A DNA stretch of 64,000 nt. It comes from Chlorops oryzae. Taxonomy: Eukaryota; Arthropoda; Insecta; Diptera; Chloropidae. A program made the position numbers and the translations under genes. This document shows, in pieces, positions 1-10,548 of this stretch. How positions within the stretch are numbered: the stretch's first letter is position 1; each line of letters starts with the position of its first letter. The notes below the pieces were generated by a model. The model was not told the DNA's origin. It ran no database searches and saw only the letters and a list, made by a program, of their open reading frames with translations. The stretch covers positions 50,480,485 through 50,544,484 of the forward strand of contig CM035808.1 in assembly GCA_020466095.1 (NCBI GenBank), given 5' to 3'.

Positions 1-97
1 TTCTGATTGCAGTCAAGAAAACATAAACATTAAATATGTAAGAAAATAATATAAGAAAGAAAAGAAACAAATTTTGTATATGTATATGAAACCATTA

Positions 98-330
98 AGG
101 TGGTTCGAAAAACAAAAAATATTTTATTTCGGAATACAATAAAAATAAGAAAAAGTTAGGAACATTTTTTTCTTCTAAATTTTGTATTTCTTATCTAAGC
201 CAATGGCAACACTTGCTATTGTATTCCGAAATAAAATATTTTTTGTTCGTATGTTCCTTAATATCGAGCTAAAGGTCAGTTGCATTTTCATTTTTTAATC
301 AGAAAATATTTTTTGTTTTTCGAACCACCC
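98..330. mobile_element. TA-flanked MITE with 27-bp terminal inverted repeats
   Basis: The left end AGGTGGTTCGAAAAAC is matched in inverse orientation by the right end at 304-330. TA dinucleotides flank both ends (96-97 and 331-332). A second inverted copy of the ATTTCGGAATACAAT segment lies inside, near 218-248. There is no coding capacity. The TA duplication suggests mobilisation by a Tc1/mariner-type transposase; that is inferred from the target site only. Confidence 0.7.
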
Positions 331-465
331 TAGCAACCACAACAGGTATGAAATATATCGGTTGCACTTGAACAAATATAAAATACAGTTTATGAGAATA
401 TATTTAAAAGGGAACGCTAATAAGTAGGGCAACCAACTTTATATTTCTTATTTTCCACAAAGAAT

Positions 466-668
466 ATCATGTTTCCACATTGAATTAACATAGTGAATTA
501 ACCATATGGATTAGAGTCTGTAAAGCATCTGCATCAAACCATATCAACATTATTATTTGTGTTTAGTCTCCTGAACCAATATTTTCAATAATAATCGTAA
601 TTATACGCTTCTAAATGTCCGAAATAACTCTAATTCATTTAGTTAATTCACTATGTGGAAACATGCTT
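466..668. repeat. Short inverted-repeat element (possible MITE)
   Basis: CATGTTTCCACAT and AGTGAATTAAC near 469-503 are mirrored by GTTAATTCACTATGTGG plus AAACATG near 643-666. The left arm carries an 11-bp internal duplication (TGAATTAACAT). CATG lies at both ends but is palindromic, so the boundary is uncertain. No coding sequence. Confidence 0.45.
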
Positions 669-1172
669 GAAAGTCTTATTTTATGTCAAAAATTTAGTTT
701 TTTTGCGATTTCATTGCAAAGTCAAGCAAAACTTTATAAGCTTATGAAAACTATGAATTAATATCGGTTTATCGCATCTTTCCATAGCCTAGTGAGTAGA
801 GGTCTTGGATATAAATAAAAATTATACTATGAGTTCTAACAGAGTTCAAAACCATTAAAATACTCATACTTTTACTTTAGGTTAATTCAGCACTAAAAAT
901 ATGATTTAGACCAGTGTTTGAAACCGCATATTTCAAAGAGTCGGACGAACTGGGATGTGATTTATACATTTTCTGAAAGCTAATGAATGGTTCTAAAAAA
1001 TATAAAAAAAATTAAAAAAGTGTTTTTCGGTGATTTTTTTTTAAATGACTTCCAAATATTGATAATTTTTTTAATTTTGTGTGAATTTGTGCAATTTTTG
1101 CAGCTCTCGAAAAAAATCAACGTTCATTTGTCGATAAATTTTAGAATATAAAATTTTTTTATTTAAATTAGC
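669..1172. other. AT-rich sequence without recognisable feature
   Basis: About 500 bp of AT-rich sequence with homopolymer runs. I see no ORF of note, repeat or RNA motif. It is the left flank of the nested hAT/BEL1/mariner block. Confidence 0.5.
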
Positions 1173-1242
1173 TTAAAAATCAGGGACTGAAAATAATCAT
1201 TAATTTCAATTTCTATTTCTTTGATTTTGTTCAAATTGTGAT

Positions 1243-1893
1243 TGTTCAAAGTTGCTGTCGCGCCGCGTAAACGCCGACTAATGCACGGCGAAAATTAATT
1301 ACTCATTACTTCACAGAAAGAAGGAACGAACTCGTCTCTTCCGAGAGTATAGCGACAGCGACACTAACTAAAAAAAAGCAGCAGCCATTCGATCGACACG
1401 CTCACGACCGGGCTCCCGGAAAATCAATCGAAAACGAAACAAAAAAAAACCCAAATTTAAATTAAAAGAAAAAAAAAGGACAAAAAACATACTCTCTAAA
1501 ACTAAGTCCGGCAAGAAGCCGCAGCGCTCGAATTTTTGATAAATAAACTTATAAGTGTTTTTTTTTCATTCTTTATCATACCGGCACGAAGCCTACTTTT
1601 TTTTGTGTGCGATATTTAAACGCGAAGACGCATCGCGTAATTACCTATATATAAGTTATAAGTGAATTTTCCTTTTTTTTCAATCATATATATACCGGCA
1701 AGAAGCCTAACCTTTTTTGTTCGAAATCTAACCGCGAAGACGTGTCGTGCAACTTCCATAATCCACCACATCGCGCCTGTTTCAGTCCATCCCATCGAAT
1801 TGGATCAAACCGACTTCACCGTCTCCCGAAAAGCTAAAGGTATGTGCCACTTTATTGTTGTCTCTATCTCCCTCGACGAGGGTGAAATGTACA
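1243..1893 (+). repeat. BEL1 5' LTR
   Basis: 651-bp LTR from TGTTCAAAGTTG to GAAATGTACA, nearly identical to 10549-11201. It contains TATAAG-like and AATAAA-like signals (about 1535-1560) fitting promoter and polyadenylation roles. Pairs of 'CCGGCAAGAAGCC'-type phrases recur about 60-190 bp apart. Confidence 0.92.
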
Positions 1894-1895
1894 TT

Positions 1896-1913
1896 TGGCG
1901 ATCCTGAGCCAGG
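1896..1913 (+). promoter_or_regulatory. BEL1 primer-binding site
   Basis: TGGCGATCCTGAGCCAGG starts two bases after the LTR. Its complement ends ...GGATCGCCA, resembling the 3' end of fly tRNA-Arg plus CCA, with a small mismatch or insertion. BEL2 has the analogous TGGCGATCCCGTGCCAGG. Position and TGG start are seen directly; the tRNA identity is inference. Confidence 0.7.
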
Positions 1914-2620
1914 AGTCTGGAATCAGACTCTGGTGGACCATTTTTCAGAGGAAGGGTTGGGAAAGATCAGTCCACGCCGGCCACGTGCAGGGGAATTCGA
2001 GTGCCCTTCAGATGTCATTCCCGCACTACAAAACCACAAGTGCATAATCACGCGCCAAGCTGGTGGACCGACCTTTTTCCCCCTCCCTCCTCTAAGCTAG
2101 CATTCGCGCGTACCTGAATGCTAGTTCGAAGAACAAAAAGAGCAACCAAAAAGAACAAATTTGGCTGCGAAAATTGAGCAACAACAACAATACGCTACCG
2201 GCGCCAAACCGTCTGTTTGTCATTGCGACGTTTCGTCGCTGAGTCTAGTAGACAGCGAGTCACTCGATCAGTGAGCGGTAGTTGTTGTTGTTGGCTGTTG
2301 CATTCGGTGCTTTGACTAAGACAAGTCGTATATAATCATTTCATACACACACGGACGTACATACTTACGTGTTCGCTGGACGCAATAAAGGGTTGATTGC
2401 GTTGAGCATCGAAGAGACAAACAAGCGACGAGACATACATACATACCTAAGCTCGAAGTCAGCTTGCTTTGGTCGATTCTAGTGGTTTATTTTGCCGTTG
2501 ACGAAGATTCGCTATTCGTGTTGCGTTTATTCTTTAATAAACATTTGCTACTTGTGTTTTATTTTAATTGGGGTTGTAGGTGAGGTGTTGCGAATAAAGG
2601 AGGTCTTGCTTTATTCCGAT

Positions 2621-2959
2621 ACGCTACGACCGGCATTGGTCGTTCTTATTATGGTTTGTGCGATTTAATTTATCTTATAATTTCTCAAAGAATTACGTTG
2701 AAGACGACAAATATTTCTCCAACCTTTTCTGCTAGTACGCTACAACCAGCACTGGTCGCATCGGTGTCCCTGCTGATTATTATTCTCCCGTTTGGTTTAT
2801 GGAATTCCATTGGAGTCGAAAACAATTGATAAACCAATTCCCGCAAATACGCTACACACAGCAGTGGTCGCCTACTTCACGCCGAGCAAACCTGTAAGTA
2901 CTCCAATATTCACCCAGCCTTATCGCAATTCTTGGAGGCGCTACAACCGGCATTGGTCG
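2621..2959 (+). repeat. Four-copy 22-bp motif in the BEL1 leader
   Basis: ACGCTACRACCRGCAYTGGTCG recurs at 2621-2642, 2737-2758, 2849-2870 (most diverged) and 2938-2959, with start-to-start spacing of 116, 112 and 89 bp. The first copy can form a CGACC/GGTCG hairpin with a GGCATT loop. A single copy sits in the leader of the otherwise diverged BEL2 (21300-21321, minus strand). All copies precede gag, so an RNA packaging, dimerisation or translation role is possible but unproven. Confidence 0.75.
2889..2900 (+). promoter_or_regulatory. Candidate splice donor in the BEL1 leader
   Basis: CCTGTAAGTA matches the insect 5' splice consensus (GTAAGT at 2894-2899). It lies in the untranslated leader, 240 bp before the gag ATG. 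Paired with the acceptor at 9765-9766 it would give a subgenomic mRNA whose first long ORF is the 3' ORF at 9776. Confidence 0.45.
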
Positions 2960-3136
2960 CCTATCCATCGAAAATACAATTTTACGGGATTTCAAAAAGT
3001 TATATCGCAACGCAGGAATATTGAATATTCGCTGCCACGGTTGCATATTAGTCAATAAATAAATAAATAATCCTGTGTGGTCAGGCGATTTCCCAGCCAC
3101 ATTTTCTCCCCTTTTCGTTAAATTAATTCCGTTATA

Positions 3137-4939
3137 ATGGCGCCTCCCAGTTTTATAGAAGCTGCCGAAGATCTAGTGCAGGTATGCAAGGATTTATCCA
3201 GCGGTGATGCGGCGAATCAAACTGACTCTCTGCTGCACTTCAAGATAGAAGAAATCGATTCTTACTGGCGGACTGCCAAGAATGCCTTCCAAGTGGCTCG
3301 CTCAGCTGAAGGAGCTAATGCCGAAGCGAATGCCGAAGCGTCTGCAACGCTCCAATCCACCCTAACGCACTGTCGGAATACGTACCTCCAGACCAAGGCA
3401 CATCTACAAGAAATGATAAAGCTAATGAGCATCGAGACGCTGCCACTATCCAGTACCCATGCGCCGCACCAAATCGATCAACTGGAATCGGATGACTATA
3501 TAAGGGTGCCCCCGTGTGATGTCATGACCTTTTCCGGTGGATACAATGAATGGCCAGCGTTCCGCGACATGTTCACTGCCGTGTACGTGAACAATCACCG
3601 ATGTCCACCCGTACAAAAATTGTTCCATCTCCGAAATAAGACAACAGGCCCCGCCGGGGCAATTGTGCAAGGATACCCGCTCGTTGGAACCAATTTTACG
3701 CCGGCGTGGAAGGCTCTCAAGGCGCGTTACGAAAACAAGCGCATCCTCATCGACCATCAGCTGAAAACACTGTTTGATCTGCCAGCAATTGAAGAAGAAA
3801 CTAGTGAAGGAATTCTGAAAATCCAAAACACCGTCAACGATTGCATTGCGATGATGAAGAGTCAAGGGGTTACCGATTTCTGGGGCGCGATGTTAGTCCA
3901 TTTCTGTTCCAGCCGACTGCCAGCTACCACGATCGCCCATTGGGAGCAGTCACTTTCAACGCATCGAGAGTTGCCAACATGGGAGCAGATGAACACGTTT
4001 CTCAGCAACCGTTTCGAAGTCGTTGAACGCCTCGCCAGCTTCACCAAAGTTAAAGCCCCCGTTCTCTCTTCTAGCCCAGTGTCCCCTTCGGCCAACGTGT
4101 TCCATACCGAGGGAAAATATAAGGTTTCTTGCGCATTATGCAATGGCAATCATCGACTGCGACAATGTGACACGTTCCTGGGACTCTCGGTCGACGACCG
4201 AATCCAATTCATCTCGAAACATAACAGATGTCTCAACTGCCTCGCTGCCAATCACCTGAAGGCCCATTGCCCCAGCACATTCCGCTGTGCGAAATGCAAG
4301 AAGCTACACCATACCCTGCTCCATTTTCCTAACTCAAGCTCCGCCCAGAATAATTCGGTTTCATCTTTTCAGTCTAACCAGGTGTCCGGCCCGTCGACGA
4401 CGAGCCAATCCGTGCAGGCTTCCGCACAACAGACGAAGATGATGACCACTGTGGCAGCTAACAGTGGTGCTACTTCTCATGCACATGCGCATGTGGCCAC
4501 CAGCCAACATCAAGTGCTATTGCCGACGGCTTTAGCCCATATTGTACATCAAGGAGAACGATTTCTGGTGCGGGCACTCTTGGATCAAGGCTCACAGCGA
4601 ACATTCATAACGGAACGGATTCAACTCCAACTAGATTTGCCTGCATACGCGATGACTTGTAATATATCTGGCATGGGCGGGCAGCAAACCCAAATCGCAA
4701 AAAGAGAGTGCTCACTCACGCTTGCATCGCCCCGCTCTGACTTCACCGAAAACATCAATGCCATCGTGCTGCCGAAACTGACAAATTGGCTACCGTCATC
4801 GAAAATCTCTAATATCAATCTGAAAGATGTAGAGTCGCTCGATTTAGCTGGTCCAAACTTCTTGTCGCCCAATCGCATCGATATGATTATTGGATCTTTT
4901 GCCAAAGATCGTATTGGCCGGCATGCGCATAAATATTAG
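3137..4939 (+). pseudogene. gag-pol: BEL1 gag and start of pol (Gag, zinc knuckles, aspartic protease)
   Basis: Start ATG in the context ATAATGGCG; 600 codons before the frame is lost. The N-terminal part is Gag, with the DUF1759-like stretch at about residues 125-290 (e.g. FSGGYNEWPAFRDMF). Three zinc-binding motifs follow at about residues 332-400: CX2CX3HX4C, CX2CX4HX4C and CX2CX3HHX3H. The protease active site reads RALLDQGSQRTFI at about residue 478, with Gln where D-S/T-G is more usual; BEL2 has the same DQG. The frame breaks at about 4893-4897, where comparison with BEL2 shows a small indel, and runs into unrelated codons ending at 4939. In an intact element this would be one Gag-Pol polyprotein. 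Confidence 0.88.
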
Positions 4940-6690
4940 TGGAAGTTTGCTTGCACAAAACTCAGTTTTCGGCTGGTACTTAAGTGGACCCATCGCCGAT
5001 GAAAATGTCCACACCTTGACCACCACCGTCTCCGCCGGAGATCACCATGAACGGCTCCACGAGCTGTTAAAATCCTTTTGGGAACAGGAAGAAGTTCCCA
5101 ACCATCCGCAGCCTCCGCCGGAGGATGCTTATTGTGAGGAGCTATATGCTCAAACGACCTATCGCCACGAAACTGGCCGCTATGTCGTGCGTCTGCCGTT
5201 TAAAAGCGAATTTTCCAAATCCACTGTACGTCTAGGTGCCTCTCGATTTGGAGCGCTTAACCAATACCGGAATTTAGAGCAACGGCTCGCACGGCAGCCA
5301 CTCATGCGTGACATATACAACGCCGTGTTGCTCGAGTATCTCAAGTGCGGACACATGGAGAGATGCTCCGCCTCCGAAATTTCTAAGGATAATAATTTCT
5401 TCTCATTCTACCTTCCACATCATGCAGTGCTGAAGCCTGAGAGCACGACAACCAAGGTGCGGGTCGTTTTCAACGCGTCGCAGAGAACAACATCCACGTT
5501 ATCCCTCAATGACGTCCTCCATACCGGACCGGGGCTGCAAATGGATTTGGTCATCTTATTGTTGAATTGGCGCACCTATCGATTCGTTTTCAATGGCGAT
5601 ATTGAGAAGATGTACCGTCAGATCATGGTCCACGACCGACCGTTCCAGCGCATCGTCTTTCGAGAAACTGTCGATGCTCCCGTTCGCGACTACGAGTTGA
5701 AAACGGTAACTTTCGGCGTAAATTGTGCGCCTTTTTTAGCAATACGGACGCTCCATCAGCTAGCTAGTGACGCTGAACAGGAGGCCCCGCGAGCTGCCGC
5801 GATACTACGGCAAGAAACCTACGTCGACGACGTCTTGGCTGCAGGACACTCACTGGAAGACGCCTGCCAGGCAAAATCGCAACTTATCCGCACGCTCAGT
5901 TCCGCAGGATTTCCGCTGCGGAAACTGACAGCCAATCATTCGAAATTGCTGGAAGATGTCGAGTCTTCACATCTCTTGGACGCAGAGTTCCTGAAATTTA
6001 AATCGGCAAGCGACGCAAAAATGTTAGGCATCCGCTGGAACGCAATAACTGATTGCTTTTCTTACAAACTAAGTGCTCAATCCGCCACCGCCTCCACCAC
6101 CAAGAGGCAAATTCTATCCGATATCGCGAAACTTTTTGATCCGGCAGGATGGCGCACTCCGATCATCATTCGAGCTAAGGTCCTGATGCAGCAATTGTGG
6201 TTGGAGGGCACCGAGTGGGATGAACGAGTCACCAATGAAGCACTAGAACGTTGGCATGCATTTGTGTCGGATCTGCCATTCATTGAGCAGATTCAGATCC
6301 CGCGATGGCTGCAATATGAACCTGAATCGGAGGTCCAACTCCACGGATTTTGTGACGCGTCCAAACGAGCATACTGTGCCGCCATTTATGTGCGAGTGGA
6401 ACATCGCGGCTACATCTATGTTCACTTGCTCACCTCCAAGTCGAAGGTGGCTCCGCTCCAAACAGTCAGTCTACCCCGGCTCGAATTGTGCGCCGCCGTG
6501 CTACTTTCTAAATTGATAAAAAAAAATGTCACTGGTCAACTGCGCATCCATCAACATGAAACCTTTCTATGGACGGACAGTTCCATCGTGATCGCATGGC
6601 TGAAACGACCGGCCAACGCGTGGAAAACGTACGTAGCCAACCGAATCTCGCAAATTTTGACCAATGTAGGCAATTCACCATGGCGCCACG
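4890..6690 (+). pseudogene. pol: BEL1 pol: reverse transcriptase and RNase H, frameshifted and truncated
   Basis: This continues pol in another frame after the indel near 4895; the ATG at 4890 is only a chance start. RT motifs include VRVVFNAS (about residue 190), [22 protein letters not shown] and the catalytic box ETYVDDVLA (about residue 310). RNase H follows, with HGFCDASK (about residue 485), PRLELCAA and the acidic [12 protein letters not shown] (about residue 560). The frame is cut at 6691-6692, where the mariner inserted into a TA. The apparent C-terminus WLIRPRSDT is encoded by the mariner inverted repeat. Domain order is that of BEL/Pao elements. Confidence 0.88.
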
Positions 6691-6692
6691 TA

Positions 6693-7986
6693 ACAGGTTG
6701 GCTGATAAGACCCCGGTCTGACACATAGATGGCGTCGCTAGTATTAAATGCATATTATTTTTATATAGTGGCAACCTTCAAATGATTCGTGTCAAAATTT
6801 GACGTCTGTAAGTCAATTAGTTTGTGAGATAGAGCGTCTTTTGTGAAGCAACTTTTGTTATTGTGAAAAAAATGGAAAAAAAGGAATTTCGTGTTTTGAT
6901 AAAATACTGTTTTCTGAAGGGAAAAAATACAGTGGAAGCAAAAAACTTGGCTTGATAATGAGTTTCCGGACTCTGCCACAGGAAAATCAACAATAATTGA
7001 TTGGTATACAAAATTCAAGCGTGGTGAAATGAGCACGGAGGACGGTGAACGCAGTGGACGCCCGAAAGAGGTGGTTACCGACGAAAACATCAAAAAAATT
7101 CACAAAATGTTTTTGAATGACCGTAAAATGAAGTTGATCGAGATAGCAGAGGCCTTAAAGATATCAAAGGAACGTGTTGGTCATATCATTCATCAATATT
7201 TGGATATGAAAAAGCTCTGTGCAAAATGGGTGCCGCGCGAGCTAACATTTGACCAAAAACAACAACGTGTTGATGATTCTGAGCGGTGTTTGCAGCTGTT
7301 AACTCGCAACACACCCGAGTTTTTGCGTCGATATGTGACAATGGATGAAACATGGCTCTATCACTACACTCCTGAGTCCAATCGACAGTCGGCTGAGTGG
7401 ACAGCGATCGGTGAACCGTCTCCGAAGCGTGGAAAGACTCAAAAGTCCGCTGGCAAAGTAATGACCTCTGTTTTTTGGGATTGGCATGGAATAATTTTTG
7501 TCGATTATCTTGAGAAGGGAAAAACCATCAACAGTGACTATTATATGTCGTTATTGGAGCGTTTGAAGGTCGAAATCGCGGCAAAACGGCCCCATATAAA
7601 GAAGAAAAAAGTGTTGTTCCACCAAGACAACGCACCGTGCCACAAGTCATTGAGAACGATGGCAAAAATTCATTAATTAGGCTTCGAATTGCTTCCTCAC
7701 CCACCGTATTCTCCAGATCTGGCCCCCAGCGACTTTTTCTTGTTCTCAGTACTCAAAAGGATGCTCGCAGGGAAAAAATTTGGCTGCAATGAAGAGGTGA
7801 TCGCCGAAACTGAGGCCTATTTTGAGGCAAAACCGAAGGAGTACTACCAAATTGGTATCAAAAAATTGGAAGGTCGTTATAATTGTTGTATCGCTCTTGA
7901 AGGGAACTATGTTGAATAATAAAAACGAATTTTGACAAAAAAATGTGTTTTTCTTTGTTAGACTGGGGACTTATCAGCCAACCTGT
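6693..7986 (+). mobile_element. Himar1-like mariner (irritans subfamily), inserted in BEL1 pol
   Basis: A 1294-bp element with inverted ends starting ACAGGTTGGCTGATAAG (6693) and ending CTTATCAGCCAACCTGT (7986). The TA target is duplicated at 6691-6692 and 7987-7988. Ends, untranslated leader and reading frame closely follow Himar1 of Haematobia irritans as known from the literature. It contains a disabled transposase gene. It interrupts BEL1 between RNase H and the integrase part of pol. Confidence 0.95.
6872..7919 (+). pseudogene. mariner transposase, Himar1-like, disabled
   Basis: The ATG lies at 6872 after a run of A. An extra A in the run near 6940 shifts the frame within the first 30 codons. 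The frame recovers as an open stretch from 7029 to 7676, where an in-frame stop falls shortly after the HQDNAPCH motif. A second open part, 7689-7919, holds the C-terminus. Helix-turn-helix sequence (EIAEALKISKERVGHIIHQY) and all three residues of the mariner DD34D triad can be seen: the D of MDETW, the D of HQDNAPCH and the last D of YSPDLAPSD. VFWDWHG has a W where Himar1 has A. Family length is about 348 residues. The gene cannot make a full protein. Confidence 0.93.
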
Positions 7987-7988
7987 TA

Positions 7989-9676
7989 CGATCAAAGGAT
8001 AATCCGGCCGACTTGGGGACACGAGGAGCCTTGGCTCAGGACTTACACGGAAATCTGCTTTGGTGGAAGGGACCACCATGGCTATCGAGAGTGGCAGATG
8101 AATGGCCGCAAAGTGAAGCACCAACGGCCCAAATCATCGAAGAACGCAAAACGACTGTGTTTACGATCACCGTCGAGAATGATGGCTGCTAGCGCGATTT
8201 TCCTCATACGATAGAGCGTTACGAGTCACCGCGTACATGTTGCGATTCTGCAAGCAAGCCCGCAAAGAGCTGGCGCCAAGTCCAACGACACTCATCCTCT
8301 CACAAGACGAAATGCATATCGCACGCAACCGGCTCATCTTAATGTCGCAAACGATGCACTATCCACTCGAATATCTGGAGCTAAGTGAAGGTAAACCGAT
8401 CGGAAAGAAGAGCGAATTATTGACGCTGAACCCCATGCTGGATGACGATGGACTCTTGCGAGTGAACGGTCGCCTGATCAACGCCGATCTGACTACAGAT
8501 GAAAAATATCCCATCATTTTGCCGGCCGCGTCACGATTCTGTCGTTTGTACCTGGACTTCATGCATAAAATGCTGCTGCATGGGGGTGCTCAACTCATGT
8601 ATCGCATGGTACGCCACCAGTTCTACGTCCCGCGTCTGAAACGAAAGATTAAGAGCTGCATCAGCCACTGTCACACATGCGCAATCCACAAACAACGCTT
8701 GAGAACCCAGATGATGGCCGCATTGCCAGCAGAAAGAGCCACGTTATCGCTTCCATTTACACACACGGGAGTGGACTTCGCTGGTCCGTTCGACATCAAA
8801 AGCTCCGCCGTCCGTACAGCTCCATTCCTTAAAGGATACGTCTGCGTTTTTGTGTGCTTCGCCACCAAGGCTATTCACTTGGAACTTTGTTCAGAAATCT
8901 CAACCGCGGCTTTTCGAGCCGATTTCGACCGCTTTGTCGAACGACGTGGATTACCCAGGCGAATTTTCTCGGACAACGGTCGCAATTTCATCGGTGCCAA
9001 AAATAATTTGGATGCTGAGTTCACACAATTCCTCTCCAGAGCCGCGGATGATCTTCAGCAAAAATACTTCATCCAAGGCTTCGAGTGGCATTTGATTCCC
9101 CCTCACGCACCTCATATGGGTGGATTGTGGGAGGCCGCCGTTAAGAGCTTTAAAACGCACTTTGTGAAGGTCGCCGGCCCCCATAAATTCTCGTTTGAAG
9201 AGTTTACCACGCTATTGGCGTGCATCGAGGGAGTCCTCAACTCACGTCCGCTCACCCCGATGTCAGAAGATCCGGACGATTTGTTAGCATTGACACCGGG
9301 GCATTTTCTGTGAGGAGCCCCGCTGACAGCATGGCCCGAGGAATCACAAGCCGAATTGCCACTCACCACACGATGGGAACGGGCGAAGATTCTATATCAC
9401 CGCTTCGCTCAACGATGGAAAATGGAATATCTCCTTAACCTGCATAAACGAGATAAATGGAAGATACCACAACCCAATCTCAAAATCGGGGATTTCGTTG
9501 TTATAATGGATAATCAGTTACCTCCATTCGAGTGGCGAAAGGGAAGAATTGTCGAAATCCATCCCGGAGACGATGGTCTCGTACGCATTGTTGACGTGAA
9601 AACACAATTTGGCACCATGACACGGCCAGTTACCAAACTTTGTCTGTTGCCAGTCGAATTACCTGAAGAATTATGA
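7989..9676 (+). pseudogene. pol: BEL1 pol C-terminus: integrase, broken
   Basis: Pol resumes directly after the mariner. Between 7989 and 8236 a stop and frame change occur near 8190. The main open part is 8237-9313 (358 codons). It has an HHCC zinc module (LLHGG ... CHTC, about residues 114-146) and an integrase core with D in VDFAGPF, D in FSDNGRNF and E in [15 protein letters not shown] at 9311-9313 interrupts the same frame, which stays open to 9676 and holds the C-terminal region (RWERAKILYHRFAQRW). Sites of decay are independent of the mariner. In an intact element this part would insert the cDNA into chromosomes. Confidence 0.87.
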
Positions 9677-9754
9677 CTAGCTCCTCCCCATTCGCAACAC
9701 CTCCCCCTCCCCCCTTCTTCCATGCCCAAAATCTATCTTTTCATTTACACCTTC

Positions 9755-9778
9755 TGTACCTTTCAGCCGGACAACATG
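9755..9778 (+). promoter_or_regulatory. Candidate 3' splice site before the BEL1 3' ORF
   Basis: A pyrimidine-rich tract (CTTCTGTACCTTTCAG) ends with AG at 9765-9766, and an ATG follows ten bases later at 9776 (ACAACATGAATC). This is the layout used by env-like ORFs of other retroelements that are expressed from spliced RNA. No transcript evidence is available here. Confidence 0.45.
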
Positions 9779-10510
9779 AATCAGCTTCCGATCTGCCCGA
9801 TATGCCCGGTCGGCGCCCGCCGGCACCATCTTGAGGACTGCGGCCGCTTTCGAGGTTTACCGGCCGAGCTGCGCTTGCGGACGGTGCAGGTCCATAAGTG
9901 CTGCCTGTCCTGTATGGCGCCGACGCACCTTCGGAAGGATTGTTGGTGGCCGCGACGGTGCAAGCATTGCGGAGAGGACCACCACCCGCTGCTCCATCAA
10001 CCGCAATATCGGCCCCGAGCGCTGAGTGCCGGTCCGTGGCACCCCCCAACGGAGCCGCCGGAGCTCCTTCTACTGCCCGTACGCCGAAGACGGCCCAGCC
10101 GGCGTCAGGGACGGCCATCTCAACGCGATCCCTCGCCTCGACATCGACGCTCTCCGCCACTCCAGCGCAGCCCATCGGCCCGCCGCCACCAGTCCCGACC
10201 ACGTCGCCGTACATCTTGTCCCCAGCGAACCCGACGCCCAGCTCCGCCGCCGACGCGATCGGTCATCCAAGCGGGGGCTTCACGGGCCACCGGCAGAAAC
10301 AGCCCGCCGCCGCCACGAGATCGCCACCGTCCGCTCAGCATGTCCCGTCGGAGTTGCCGGGTTTGCTTCGCTCCACCGTCCTCTCGGGGATCCACCGAAT
10401 TATCCTCCCCGGCGAGCCGAGACCGCTATGAACCCCCCGAGGCAGAGCAGGCTGTTATAAGGGAGGCTATCAGAGAAGTTCGGGAGTTTCTGTTCAGCCG
10501 CGAGAGGTAA
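9776..10510 (+). CDS. BEL1 third ORF: Gag-like zinc-knuckle, Arg/Pro-rich protein in the env position
   Basis: 244 codons from the ATG at 9776 (an in-frame start at 9722 lies before the candidate acceptor). The N-terminus has C7, C10, H17/18, C22; then C43, C46, H51, C56; then C62, C65, H69/70, H74. The order matches the Gag zinc-binding block of the same element, as do the key spacings: 21 residues between the first and second motif and 6 between the second and third. Residues 75-244 are rich in Arg, Pro and Ser and end in a short charged, probably helical segment (EAIREVREFLF). The ORF is visibly more GC-rich than the rest of BEL1 and is open while pol is broken. A nucleic-acid-binding accessory role is inferred. 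Chance openness from high GC is an alternative for the C-terminal half, not for the cysteine pattern. Confidence 0.65.
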   Translation: MNQLPICPICPVGARRHHLEDCGRFRGLPAELRLRTVQVHKCCLSCMAPTHLRKDCWWPRRCKHCGEDHHPLLHQPQYRPRALSAGPWHPPTEPPELLLLPVRRRRPSRRQGRPSQRDPSPRHRRSPPLQRSPSARRHQSRPRRRTSCPQRTRRPAPPPTRSVIQAGASRATGRNSPPPPRDRHRPLSMSRRSCRVCFAPPSSRGSTELSSPASRDRYEPPEAEQAVIREAIREVREFLFSRER

Positions 10511-10529
10511 GCAGGAAAAAATTGTTGCG

Positions 10530-10548
10530 TAGCGCAAGGCGGGCAGTA
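10530..10548 (+). promoter_or_regulatory. BEL1 region just upstream of the 3' LTR (PPT position)
   Basis: TAGCGCAAGGCGGGCAGTA directly precedes the 3' LTR. BEL2 carries the identical GCGCAAGGCGGGCAGTA before its own, unrelated-looking LTR (15565-15582, minus strand), which points to a conserved plus-strand priming function. It is not a simple purine run. Confidence 0.6.

Noticed and set aside
2621..2959. CRISPR-like array in the BEL1 leader
   Set aside because: Repeats are few, diverged and spaced 89-116 bp, and lie in a retrotransposon of a eukaryote.
3446..3865. Minus-strand ORF inside BEL1 gag
   Set aside because: Shadow of the well-supported gag frame; no domain of its own.
9741..10460. 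Several other long ORFs overlapping the BEL1 third ORF on both strands
   Set aside because: High GC lowers stop frequency in all frames; only the frame from 9776 has the cysteine/histidine pattern of Gag.
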